Shown: positions 24,941-34,489, numbered from the stretch's first letter. The stretch: DNA of 64,000 nucleotides from Bacteroidia bacterium (GCA_026391315.1 JAPLDT010000045.1:1-64000), one strand, 5' to 3'. Program-made: numbers and translations. The notes: generated by a model not told the origin, from the sequence alone.

Positions 24941-25270
24941 TTAATAAAATATCGTCATCCCTCCCGGCTATTGATTCTGGACATAAAAACAGGTAAATCA
25001 ATATCATCTGTGGAGAGTGATGCAGATACTGACGATTTGTTTTTCAGTCAATTGGATCAATTGATTTACATGAGTTGCGGAAGCGGTCATGTGGACCTTT
25101 TCAAACAGGTTGACGCCAATCAGTATAATCGTCTATTAAAAATTGAATACCGCCCAGGAGCCAGGACCTCTCTTTTTCTAGCAACTTTGAACCAATTGGT
25201 TGTCGCGGTTCCGGCACGGTCAGGAAGCAATGCACAACTTATGATTTATAAGTATGTATCAGTGAATTAA
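24941..25270 (+). pseudogene. 5'-truncated YncE/YVTN beta-propeller remnant
   Basis: The frame before and through the 24971 ORF reads KYRHPSRLLILDIKTGKS and continues with DADTDDLFF, MSCGSGHVDLFKQVDANQY, RPGARTSLFLA and LVVAVPARS, the typical last two blades of a YncE-type propeller. A stop lies upstream in frame (24920), and the preceding blade seems to continue in another frame (MELTPMAFVLNK). The rest of the gene is missing, so it is broken. A complete relative of the same superfamily is at 49703-50719 but is not a close copy. Confidence 0.6.
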
Positions 25271-25319
25271 TTACGCTCATTTTTGGGTTTTAGTCAATTT
25301 AATCTTTAGAATTTTCAAA

Positions 25320-26042
25320 ATGAATAGAAAACAATTTTTTCAGAATGGTTTGATCGTTGGAACAACATTACTTCCAACCGACTCCCTATTTGCAGAGGCC
25401 GCAGTCCATGGCGGATTTGACAAACTGACCGATAGTGAAGGCAATTTTGTTTTACAATCTTTACCCTATTCGGAAAATTTCTTGGAACCATTTGTTGATG
25501 CAGAAACAATGCATCTGCATTATACTTATCATCATGGCGGAGCAGTGAAGGGCGCCAATAAAGATTTGCAGATGATTAAGAAGGCACTTGATGAGAACAA
25601 TCTTGAAACGGTTGATTTTTGGACAAAGAAATTGGCCTACCATTTCTCTTCTCACGTATTGCATACAATTTTCTGGACCAACCTAAGCAACAAACAGACA
25701 TCACCAAAAGGCAAACTGTTAAGCTATTTTGAGAAAAATTTCGGAAGTTTTGATAAACTTAAATTGTATCTAACCTCGACCTCAAAAAATGTTGATGGCA
25801 ACGGTTGGGGCATTATGGGTTACCAGCCCTACTCAGATAGTTTAGTCGTGATGCAGTGCGAAAATCATGAAAAATTGACCCAGTGGGGTGTTATTCCTCT
25901 TTTGGTTATTGACGTTTGGGAGCACGCCTATTATTTAAAATATAAAAATAAAAGAAACGATTTTGTTGATGCGATATTTCCTCTTTTAAATTGGGATAAT
26001 GTTGCATTACGATTGGACAATGCATTATTATTGTCCAAATGA
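25320..26042 (+). CDS. Fe/Mn superoxide dismutase with N-terminal export-like segment
   Basis: A 240-residue enzyme dismutating superoxide. After a 40-residue extension comes the family start LPYSENFLEPFVDAETM, with metal ligands inferred at His67 (in MHLHYTYHH), His115 (SSHVLHTIFW), Asp198 and His202 (IDVWEHAYYLKYKN). The outer GWGIMGYQP segment replaces the usual GSGWxWL. The N-terminus MNRKQFFQNGLIVGTTLLPTDSLFA resembles a weak Tat or Sec signal (NRKQFF then a hydrophobic run), so it may be periplasmic, unlike the usual cytoplasmic SodB. It lies alone between sensor kinases and gene remnants. Confidence 0.88.
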   Translation: MNRKQFFQNGLIVGTTLLPTDSLFAEAAVHGGFDKLTDSEGNFVLQSLPYSENFLEPFVDAETMHLHYTYHHGGAVKGANKDLQMIKKALDENNLETVDFWTKKLAYHFSSHVLHTIFWTNLSNKQTSPKGKLLSYFEKNFGSFDKLKLYLTSTSKNVDGNGWGIMGYQPYSDSLVVMQCENHEKLTQWGVIPLLVIDVWEHAYYLKYKNKRNDFVDAIFPLLNWDNVALRLDNALLLSK

Positions 26043-26070
26043 AGAATTTGTTTGGTGGTATTCTAAAGCA

Positions 26071-28656
26071 TTAAGTATTGTTAGATGCCAATGAAAAATA
26101 GAAAGTACTTCCTACACCCTCTTCACTTTCCACCCAAATCTTTCCTCCATGTTTTTCGACAAATTCTTTGCACAACAATAAACCTAGTCCCGTGCTGGGT
26201 TCCCCTTCGGTGCCTTCCCTTCCTGTTTGAACATCAAGCCTGAATAATTGCTCAACAATTGTCTGATTCATTCCGATACCTGTATCTTTAATAGCTATTA
26301 CAACGAAATTATCACCAGTAGGTTTAGCCGAAAGTATTACGGTACCACCATTTAGTGTAAATTTTACTGCATTTGACAATAGGTTTCTGATGATAGTTTG
26401 CACCATGTTAATGTCTGCAAAAACTTTTAGATCATTCGGAATATTGTGAGTGATTTTGATTCCTTTGATTTTGGCTTGTTCAAGGACCATTGCTATGCTT
26501 TCATCGGCGATTGGGAGTAGTTGAACAACTATCGGATTAAAGGGAATTAGTCCTTGTTGTACCCTTGCCCAATGCAATAAATTTTCGAGCAGACGGAAAA
26601 GATTAGAAGCAGATTTTTCCATACTCGCTGCCATTTGTTGGAACTCTTCTGTGGATAAACTGGATGATTCGTCTGCCATGATTTGTGTAAGACCCAGGAA
26701 ACCGTTGAACGGACTACGCAGGTCGTGGGCGATGATCGAGAAAAACTTGTCTTTTTCGGAATTTGCTTTTGAAAGTTCTTCGTTTTTAAGCTTGATTTCT
26801 ACCTCAGCTTGTTTGTGTTCAGTGATGTCTACAACGAAACCTTCAAAATACTGAATTTTACCACATTCATCTTTTATTGCCCGCGCATCTTCATAGAACC
26901 AAATTTTGTGACCATCTTTTTGTTTTACTTCATATTCATAACCCTTCACAGAGCCTTGTTCTTCCATCAATTTCAAAAAGCGATCGCGCTCTTCAGAATT
27001 GGAATAAGATTCTTTTGCAATATCAGATCGGCTTTTCATTAATTCTTCCGGCGATTCATATCCGTACATTTTCGCTAAAGCAGGATTAACTGAAATATAA
27101 GTGCCATTCACAGTTGTTTGAAAAATCCCTTCCTGCGTATTTTCATAAATATTACGGTATTTTTCTTCGCTTTTCCTTAACGCTTCTTCGGCTTGTTTGC
27201 GCTCAGTAACATCATGACCGATACCTACCAAACCAATAATCCGACTATCCTTGTCCCGTAAAGGAAGTTTAGAGGTGAGCAGCCAACGTTTATGTTTATT
27301 TTCGTCAAGTATATATTCTTCTCTGTTGAGAACAGGTTTACCTGTTTGCATCACCGATTGATCGTCAGCGAAGAACTTTTCAGCAAGTTCTTTTGGATAA
27401 AAATCAAAATCATCTTTGCCCAAAACCTCAGCTTCCGATTTTGCACCCATGAATTGCAATTCAGTTAAGTTGGTTAGTGTTTTTCGGCAAGCAATATCCT
27501 TGCAATAAATTGAATCCGGAATATTATCGATAAGTGTACGGAGTAGTAATCGATCATCAAGGATCTTCCCTTCCGCAAGCTTGCGTTCGGTGATAACGTC
27601 AAATACTGCCACAAAACATCCTTTCTCCGGACAATATACTGAAATAGAGAACCACTGCTGCAAGGAACTGACTAATATTTCAAATCGTTCAGGCTTGCCG
27701 GTTAAAGATACACGACCATAAATATCCAACAGTTCAGGATCGGACTCCTGTATGCCGGGAATAACCTCGGTTACTTTCTTTCCGACGACATTCCTCAGTC
27801 CTGTCAGATTCTCAAAAGCACTGTTTACTGACAGATATGTGAAATCCCATGGTTTATCGTTGTCATTAAAGTGCATTTGACAATAAGCAAAGCCATTCAG
27901 CATATTTTCAAACAAGGAACGATAAAGTTTCTCACTCGTCAACAACATTTCCTCGGCATGTTTTCGCTTGGCGATGTCGCGCTGAATTCCCAGAAAACCA
28001 ATAATATTCTTTTTCGTATCAAAAATAGGAGTAGCAGAACCTTCGGTGCTAATCAATGTTCCATCCTTTTTTTTGTTAATTAATTCTCCTTTAACTTCAT
28101 TCCCATTCAATAAGGTTTGCCAAAAAATTTCGTAAACTGACTTATCTAATACCCCGCTCTTGATAATTCGCGGAGTAGCTTTTCCAATAATCTCATCAGA
28201 TGAGTAGCCATATAAACAAGTGAATGCAGGATTGACAAATGTGAAAACCCCTTCCCGATCAGTAAGAAAAATTGCTTCCCCTGAAGTGTAAATTGCCTTT
28301 TTCAATATTACGAGTGTCTCTTCTGCCCGATTACGCTCAGAGATCTGACCCATTAACGGACGAAAAACGAAGAAATAGAGGATGGGGAACAACACCACCA
28401 AGAGCAAACTTGCATCAAGCAATATGGTTGCCAATTGAGTGAGTGGTGGCAATGCATTGATAAATAGCATAATAATTGCATCGACGATAAAAATGCTAAA
28501 GATCAATATCAGAAAGAGGTGTACAGCTGTTCCCCTGTTAATCGAAGGCTTGATCCTTTTTAGTATTGTACTCTTTTGATCAGCTTGAGCGCCTGCATCA
28601 GGATCAAAAAGCAAATCAGCTTTTGTTGAATTGATATTTTGTTTTTCCATTTTCAT
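26071..28656 (-). CDS. Membrane multi-PAS sensor histidine kinase
   Basis: An 861-residue kinase. Two membrane helices (about 43-65 and 75-100) are followed by four PAS regions: LKKAIYTSGEAIFLTDREG, YRSLFENMLNGFAYC, LLRTLIDNIPDSIYCKD and YRNIYENTQEGIFQT, several ending in PAC motifs such as GIQRDI and GIGHDVTERKQAE. HisKA has AHDLRSPFNGFLGL (about residue 645) and HATPase ends with STGLGLLLCKEF. There is no receiver. Its ATG overlaps the stop of the upstream hybrid kinase by 4 nt (ATGA), so translation is coupled. The kinase module is a close copy of that in the propeller kinase at 21286, and its first PAS is a close copy of one in the upstream kinase. Confidence 0.9.
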   Translation of the reverse strand: MKMEKQNINSTKADLLFDPDAGAQADQKSTILKRIKPSINRGTAVHLFLILIFSIFIVDAIIMLFINALPPLTQLATILLDASLLLVVLFPILYFFVFRPLMGQISERNRAEETLVILKKAIYTSGEAIFLTDREGVFTFVNPAFTCLYGYSSDEIIGKATPRIIKSGVLDKSVYEIFWQTLLNGNEVKGELINKKKDGTLISTEGSATPIFDTKKNIIGFLGIQRDIAKRKHAEEMLLTSEKLYRSLFENMLNGFAYCQMHFNDNDKPWDFTYLSVNSAFENLTGLRNVVGKKVTEVIPGIQESDPELLDIYGRVSLTGKPERFEILVSSLQQWFSISVYCPEKGCFVAVFDVITERKLAEGKILDDRLLLRTLIDNIPDSIYCKDIACRKTLTNLTELQFMGAKSEAEVLGKDDFDFYPKELAEKFFADDQSVMQTGKPVLNREEYILDENKHKRWLLTSKLPLRDKDSRIIGLVGIGHDVTERKQAEEALRKSEEKYRNIYENTQEGIFQTTVNGTYISVNPALAKMYGYESPEELMKSRSDIAKESYSNSEERDRFLKLMEEQGSVKGYEYEVKQKDGHKIWFYEDARAIKDECGKIQYFEGFVVDITEHKQAEVEIKLKNEELSKANSEKDKFFSIIAHDLRSPFNGFLGLTQIMADESSSLSTEEFQQMAASMEKSASNLFRLLENLLHWARVQQGLIPFNPIVVQLLPIADESIAMVLEQAKIKGIKITHNIPNDLKVFADINMVQTIIRNLLSNAVKFTLNGGTVILSAKPTGDNFVVIAIKDTGIGMNQTIVEQLFRLDVQTGREGTEGEPSTGLGLLLCKEFVEKHGGKIWVESEEGVGSTFYFSLASNNT

Positions 28657-31095
28657 ACGCGTTTGTCCCGAAGTTTCGGGATGCTAATTTTCAAGAAATA
28701 TTTCTCCACCAACTCCACCAATTCATCTTTCTTAACGGGCTTAGAGATATAATCATTACATCCGGATTCAATGGCTTTTTGCCGGTCATCAACCAAGCCA
28801 AATGCTGTTTGTGCTATAATGACCACTTTTTTATTGAACTGCCTGATTTGTCTTGTTACTTCATACCCGTTTGAATTGGGCATTTTAATATCCATCAAAA
28901 TCAGATCGATGTCAGGGTTTTTTCGGCTCGCGTTCACAGCTTCCTCTCCTGTTCTTGCGTGTAGTATTTCTTTGCAAAATGATTTGATCACTTTTCTGAG
29001 AAACAGTTCCGACATCTCATCGTCTTCTACAATCAATATTTTCAGTCCCGAAACTTTGGGACTAATAGGATTCATTGTACTGTCAGAAGAAATAACATTT
29101 TCAATGCTGGATTGTTCATCTGGCTTGACATTATAAGGAATAGTGAAATAAAATGTTGAGCCTTTCTCTCCGGATTTACATTCAGGATTACTTTCTACCC
29201 ATATTTTACATCCCAGCATTTCTACATAAGCTTTCGCAATGGAGAGGCCCAATCCCGCGCCCTCAAATTGCCTGGTATTTGAAAAATCAGCTTGTAGAAA
29301 TCGTTCAAATATGGCTTCCTGTCTATCTAAAGGAATTCCGATACCGGTATCTTTTACAGAAAACTCTAGTTCGACAGGCTCACCAATCGAGTCTCCCGGT
29401 ATATAACCCAGGTGTGCCTTGTCTCTGAATTTAATGCCAAGCTCAACGGATCCTGCTTCTGTAAATTTTATTGCATTGCCTATCAAAATAGAAAGTATGG
29501 TATTCAGTTTTGTACTATCTGTAGATATGGACTTTACATCGTTCGGTAAATAGTTGTTGATGGTTAATTCCAGCCCCCGGCTGTCAGCATCGGTCTTAAA
29601 CTTGTTGAACAAATCGTTAGTCAGCATTTTGATGTTGGTTTCTGATACTGTTAGTTTCATTTGTCCGGTCTGAATCTGCGACATTTCAACAATGTCGTTG
29701 ATGGTATTTATTAGCCGGGAGGCACTTTTATTGATAATGCTGATATACTCGTCCCTTTCTGTTCCTGTCAGGTCAAAGTCTTGTATTATCGACAGAAACC
29801 CTAGAATACCGTTAAACGGGGTTCGTATTTCGTGAGAGATGTTATTCAGAAAAGCTGTTTTAAGCCGGTTACTCTCCTCGGCCTTTTCTTTGGCAATGAG
29901 TAATTCCTGTTCTGCCTTTTTGCGCTGGGTGATGTCGCGCTGTATCCCCAGAAAGCCAATAATATTCTTTTCTTCGTCAATTATAGGGGTAGCAGAGCCA
30001 TCTATGGTAAGCAGGGTTCCATCCTTTCTTTTATTAATTAATTCCCCTTTAACCTCATTCCCATTTACCAAGGTTTGCCAAAAATATTCATATACCAATT
30101 TATCTGATACTCCACTCTTGATAATACGTGGAGTCTTTTTACCAACAATCTCATCAGATGAAAAGCCGTATAGGGAGGTGAATGCGGGATTGACGAAAGT
30201 GAAAATTCCTTCCCGATCGGTAAGAAATATAGCTTCCCCTGAATTATAAATTGCTTTTTTCAGTTTGACCAGTGCCTCTTCTGCCCGCTTACGATCGGTG
30301 ATATCGCGGACGGATTCAATACTTCCCATGCGCTCACCACAGACATTAAAGAGTGGCGCGCCTAATACCGAAATAAAAGCGCCTTTGCCATTGTACAATT
30401 CTGGTGCAAATATTTCAGCATGCAACGAAAGCCCTTTCCTGCTAACATTGCTGTATCTGGCATTTAGTTCTTCATCGTTATTATCAATGAGATCCAGAAA
30501 TATATTCTGCCGCTTGCCATAAAATGGAATTGCGTAGGCATGATCCCCTTTGCCGATCATATCTTGCTTTTGCACTCCTGTCATTTCTTCTATGGCCTTG
30601 TTCCAGGCTATAACTTTCTTTTCGTTGTCAACAACGAAGGTAGCATCGGGCAGAAAATCAATAATATCCAGAAGTCGTTGATGTGATTCTGTTAATGCTT
30701 CTTCAGCCAGCTTACGGCCGGTAATGTCATGAATTAAAACATGGCGCGCATTCCTGTCATTAAATAACACCAAATGTGATGTAATCTCAACAAATATGAT
30801 CTCTCCATTTTTTTTGATATGTCTCCACGTACCTGCCAACAAGCGCAGGTATGTCTTCAGCGGGGCGAATATCTTTTATTGTCATTGACAGAAATTCCTC
30901 TTTTGAATAACCGTAGTGATTTATTGCCACCTGGTTTACTTCGAGAAAAGCAAGGGTTTCAAGGTCGTAAATCCACATGGGTTGTGGGTTATTGGCAAAC
31001 AGAGAGCGGTATTTATTTTCACTTTCTTCTAAAGCTCCTTCAATCTGCTTTCGGTCAATGAATTCAGACTTTCCCCTTTCATCGTTGTTTCCCAT
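28653..31095 (-). pseudogene. Multi-PAS hybrid histidine kinase with a frameshift in the first PAS domain
   Basis: Two ORFs join to one gene. The 5' part (30787-31095) reads YRSLFANNPQPMWIYDLETL up to RPAEDIPAL; the 3' part (28653-30842, no ATG) resumes at AGTWRHIKKNGEIIFVEIT in another frame, at about 30837-30841. By comparison with the family about 12 residues are missing at the joint, so a deletion near 35 nt is the likely cause. The rest has two further PAS domains, HisKA (SHEIRTPFNGILGF), HATPase (EGAGLGLSIAKAY) and a receiver (LMDIKMP, AQTAFG, SKP). Cytoplasmic, with no membrane helix. It may be a true pseudogene or a sequence error. Confidence 0.8.
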
Positions 31096-31566
31096 AATAG
31101 TTATATAATTGGAAGAACTCAGTATTTCAAAAAAGATCGTATTAAGAGAAAAATAGTATATTTAAACATGTTAAAAATCAGTAATTTATGAAATTACCAC
31201 ATAATTTTTATCCTATAAATGCCATATGTAACATTGGATATTACATTAGGTTTTTAACTATTGGACAACTTCATTTGTAAAAAGTTACAATTTATTTAGT
31301 AATTTTTTTTGGGGGAGTATTCTTAGGAAATAGAAGATGGATAAGTTTCCAGCATCTTGTAAGATTTAATACAAGTTGAGAATGACCACCCTTTACTAAA
31401 CTGCATGATTTAGAATTAGAATTCTCGGCAAAATATTGATAAGTTTGAATTTAATATTTTGCAATGAAATGAGCATGAGCTTAGCCCATAAAAGAAGATG
31501 TAAATGCTTTTTGCGAGTTCCATACGTACGATTTGATATTCAATTTTCTAACAATGATATTAACGT
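31096..31566. other. AT-rich intergenic region, no feature recognised
   Basis: About 470 nt between the start of the frameshifted kinase and the broken crp gene, so divergent promoters must lie here. I see poly-T/G tracts but no convincing promoter, repeat or ORF. Confidence 0.4.
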
Positions 31567-32089
31567 ATGAATCTGCCTCCAAATATCAAAAGCATCGCAA
31601 ACCTTTCGCCACAGGCGGAGGAAAATCTGAGCGCCGTTTTTCAAAGGGATGAATTTCCCAAAGGGCACCTGCTCTTCAGCCAAGGCGAGGTATGCCGGCA
31701 TATTTTCCAGTGGGAAGGAGATTACTGCCTGGTTCTTTGCCGAAAACAGTTTCCTAACCGCACACGACAGTTTTTATCAGCGCAAAGCTTCTCCAAGCTA
31801 CTGCGAATTGCTGGAGGATTCGGTGGTTTATTCGCTCAAATACACCGATATGGAAGCTATGCTAAATGAAAACCATGACCTGGCCAAATTCGCCTTTCAC
31901 GCAGTGTTTGAACTGGCCAAAAAATTGACGGAGTTCATCAACGGTATCAAATTTCAGAGCGCGGAAGAGCGCTACAATGCGTTGATGCACAATTATCCCA
32001 ATATTTTTCAAAGGGCCAGGCTGGGCCATATTGCCTCCTTCCTTGGGATCACGCAGGAGACACTGAGCAGGATCAGGGCGGGGAGATGA
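31567..32089 (+). pseudogene. Crp/Fnr family regulator broken by a frameshift
   Basis: The N-terminal frame (31567 on) reads FQRDEFPKGHLLFSQGEVCRHIF, the start of a cyclic-nucleotide-binding-like fold. The homology then continues in the next frame from about 31709 as SGKEITAWFFAENSF, LLEDSVVYSLKYTDMEAML and a short DNA-binding end RLGHIASFLGITQETLSRIRA. By comparison with the family roughly 13 residues are missing between CRHIF and GKEIT, so about 38 nt may be deleted. The HTH keeps the ETLSRIR recognition helix. Either pseudogene or sequence error. Confidence 0.75.
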
Positions 32090-32361
32090 GTATTGAAAAG
32101 ATGAGAAGAGTGGACGACTGGGACGACTGGGACGAGTGGATAACTAGGACGAGTCAAGGATTACTGAAAATGGAGGAGGGACTTATGGACTGGGAGACTA
32201 GGGGACTAAGGGAATGATGAGAGACCACCGTCCGCGGTAGCATGTAAGAAAAGAAGCTATACCCGTTTCGGGCGGAATGGCGCGGATATGGAGAGATAAT
32301 AACATAAGATCGGTTCATGAGCGAAGTGGTTCCTGAGCCTGTCAATTTTATAATTCATTTT
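32090..32361. repeat. Intergenic repeat stretch with 9-bp tandem and REP fragment
   Basis: GACGACTGG is repeated three times in tandem (32113-32139, last unit GACGAGTGG), followed by purine-rich GGACT/GGGAGACT words. GGTTCCTGAGCCTGTC at 32328-32343 is a partial copy of the REP-like element of the 13.7-15.2 kb region. No gene is visible. Confidence 0.55.
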
Positions 32362-32375
32362 TTGACATAGATCAA
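32362..32375. promoter_or_regulatory. FNR-like box upstream of the outer-membrane protein gene
   Basis: TTGACATAGATCAA matches the FNR consensus TTGAT-N4-ATCAA at nine of ten defined bases. It lies 75 nt before the ATG at 32451, and an FNR-type regulator is encoded 1 kb downstream. Confidence 0.5.
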
Positions 32376-32400
32376 AAATTAATTCGGAGCGGCTTGGTTT

Positions 32401-32427
32401 CTTTGCATCATCAATAGTGATGCAAAG
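32401..32427. promoter_or_regulatory. 10-bp perfect inverted repeat in the leader of the OMP gene
   Basis: CTTTGCATCA-TCAATAG-TGATGCAAAG ends 23 nt before the ATG. It may be an operator or a 5' UTR hairpin. Confidence 0.55.
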
Positions 32428-32450
32428 CGAGTTCAAGAAATTTTAAAATC

Positions 32451-33062
32451 ATGACATCAATCCGTTCCATTCTTTTAGCCTTTGTGCTTATTTTACTTAC
32501 AGCTGGGCTGTACGCCCAAAATCAATTTGGTATTCGACAGGGAGCGGCGGTTACGACCCTCTCCATGAAGGGAGACCTGCTCGACAACACCAATGTGACA
32601 TATTCTTATGTTGCCTCCGCTTTTTATGACCTGCAATTGAATAAATCATTTGCTATTCAGCCCGAAATCAACTATATCCGAAAGGGCCGTTACAACGAAA
32701 CCTCTCAGCTGAATATTTCCAATCCGACCGATTTTATGCTTCATTATGTGCAGGTTCCGGTACTTCTGCAGTTCCGCGACGCAAAAACACTGGAGCAATC
32801 AGGATCTTGTTTTTACATCAATGCGGGTCCTTATGCTGCTTTTGTAGTCGGCAACCAGACTCGTCCATCCAACTCCGCACTGGTTACGGAGAGCAATAAA
32901 ACCGACTGGGGCGCCACATTTGGGATTGGTTACCAGACACCAATTTTCAGGAAAGGGATCCGTTTCGACCTCAGGTATGATATGGGACTCTCGTCAATTG
33001 CCAACCAACCTGCCGATTACCATACGAAAGCATTGAGCCTTACAGTCGGGATCGCTTTGTAG
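32451..33062 (+). CDS. Outer-membrane beta-barrel protein (PorT-like)
   Basis: A 203-residue protein with a signal peptide (ILLAFVLILLTAGLYAQ) and the small-barrel pattern of PF13568-type proteins: FGIRQGAAVTTLSM at the start, amphipathic strands such as KSFAIQPEINYIRKG, HYVQVPVLLQFRD and FYINAGPYAAFVVG, and an ending with alternating hydrophobics (ALSLTVGIAL). About eight strands are expected. Function unknown; it may be a porin or a surface structural protein. An FNR-like box and an inverted repeat lie upstream, suggesting anaerobic or redox control. Confidence 0.82.
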   Translation: MTSIRSILLAFVLILLTAGLYAQNQFGIRQGAAVTTLSMKGDLLDNTNVTYSYVASAFYDLQLNKSFAIQPEINYIRKGRYNETSQLNISNPTDFMLHYVQVPVLLQFRDAKTLEQSGSCFYINAGPYAAFVVGNQTRPSNSALVTESNKTDWGATFGIGYQTPIFRKGIRFDLRYDMGLSSIANQPADYHTKALSLTVGIAL

Positions 33063-33090
33063 CATGAACGGGCTGGCTCAATAGCAGGTT

Positions 33091-33534
33091 TCATATTGAA
33101 TACCCCGAGAAATCGCCCTCCTCGAGATCTACCAGGTCAGATAGCTTGGTCTGCTCAAGTTTCTGATAGGTGTAATCACGAATATCCTTGAATACAGATT
33201 TTATTTTACAGGTCCTTTCATCCGTGCAAAATTCGCAGGGTTGGTAGGCTTTTTCCGACACACAATAAAGCAAGGCTATGGTGCCCTTAAAATACCTGAC
33301 AATTTGAGCCAGATTGATCTCCTTTGGTTGTTTGATCAAGAAATATCCTCCGTTTTTACCTAGTTTACTTCCCAGGAAGCCATTCTTTTTAAGTTCCAAT
33401 AGAATATTCTCAAGAAAGCGGATAGGAAGATTTTCTGCTTTTGCGATATCACTGATTAAAACCACCCCTTTCCCATATTTACCGGCAAGGTGTTTCATCG
33501 CCAAGATGGCATATTTGGTTTTCTTAGACAGCAT
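33091..33534 (-). CDS. Rrf2 family regulator with Fe-S-type cysteines
   Basis: A 147-residue winged-helix regulator. The N-terminus KTKYAILAMKHLAGKYG and the recognition segment LPIRFLENILLELKKNGFLGSKLGKNGGYFL are typical of Rrf2. Cysteines in LLYCVSEKAYQPCEFCTDERTC match the IscR/NsrR-style cluster-binding region, so it may sense redox, NO or cluster status. It lies one base downstream of the FNR-like gene on the same strand, hence probably one operon and one response. Confidence 0.88.
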   Translation of the reverse strand: MLSKKTKYAILAMKHLAGKYGKGVVLISDIAKAENLPIRFLENILLELKKNGFLGSKLGKNGGYFLIKQPKEINLAQIVRYFKGTIALLYCVSEKAYQPCEFCTDERTCKIKSVFKDIRDYTYQKLEQTKLSDLVDLEEGDFSGYSI

Positions 33535-33535
33535 A

Positions 33536-34234
33536 TTATCCCAGTTTACTGATTTGTTTCAGATCATCATAATTGCAAATGGTTATTTTTTTCCCTTCGA
33601 GCTGCAAAAGGCCCTCTTTTTTGAACCTGCTGAGTGTCGAGATCACATTTTCGTGCGAGCATGCAGCGAATTCAGCTAATTCCTTGCGACTAAGGTTAAA
33701 CTCGTAAGGCGAATCTTTGTAAACGTGGTCCCAAAGGTAGAGTAGAATATTGGCAATACGACCGTTCACCTGGTTATGCGCAAGACTGATAAAATTAAAG
33801 ATAGAGTGTTGAAACATGTTCAGGGCACTCTCGCAAAGGGCCATCAGATAATTGGGATTATTCATGGAAGCCTGCTTGATGGTGTCAAAATCAATAAAGC
33901 AGATCTCACATTCCTCAACTGCCACAATGGAAAATATATTGGTGGCCTTGAAGAACAGGTTTGCCCCACCCAATAATTTCGGCCCTTTGGTAACCGTCAT
34001 GATGTAGGTTTTTCCGGTTTCATATTCGTACGTATATTTTACGATTCCCTTGTGGAGAAAAATCAAACTGCCGGCCTTGCCTCCTTGCTTAAAAACGGTC
34101 TCGCCCTTTGTAAATTTTACCTGAACCGATTGATTACGAATAACTTCAAATTCGTCTTCACTCAAAAGCAGACAACTTAATGACTTGAAGACACAAGCAT
34201 TACAATCATACAATTGTTTCGTTTCGTCGTGCAT
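33536..34234 (-). CDS. FNR-type Crp family regulator with N-terminal cysteines
   Basis: A 232-residue regulator. The N-terminus has CNACVFKSLSC (Cys 11, 14 and 21), and ECEICFIDF adds a further Cys near residue 110, as in [4Fe-4S] FNR. A cyclic-nucleotide-binding-like fold follows (VKFTKGETVFKQGGKAGSLIFLHKGIVKY) and then an HTH (LSRKELAEFAACSHENVISTLSRFKKEGLL). It most likely senses oxygen. It is transcribed away from the porin-pst operon and together with rrf2, which makes it the best candidate regulator of both the OMP gene and the transporter. Confidence 0.87.
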   Translation of the reverse strand: MHDETKQLYDCNACVFKSLSCLLLSEDEFEVIRNQSVQVKFTKGETVFKQGGKAGSLIFLHKGIVKYTYEYETGKTYIMTVTKGPKLLGGANLFFKATNIFSIVAVEECEICFIDFDTIKQASMNNPNYLMALCESALNMFQHSIFNFISLAHNQVNGRIANILLYLWDHVYKDSPYEFNLSRKELAEFAACSHENVISTLSRFKKEGLLQLEGKKITICNYDDLKQISKLG

Positions 34235-34489
34235 AGCTAAGATTTTCTAACTGTTGGGCTTAAATATTTCATGTTTCAACATCGAATATCCCACACAAAT
34301 GTACACTTAATTGGTAGACATTGTGCCTATTTTTGTAAAATCTTATTGGCTGGATTTTCAGGAATACGGCATGAGCAAAAATTTAATTAATAAAACAGGT
34401 CATATCTATGATTGTGACGAAGGTCGGAATAATTGTTATGGCGGTTCTCCCAGATGTTTGGGAGTAACCAGAAAACAAAATTAGAACAG

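Noticed and set aside
24601-24996. 131-aa ORF as an intact gene
   Set aside because: No signal or domain; it overlaps the decayed propeller fragment and reads part of it in a shifted frame.
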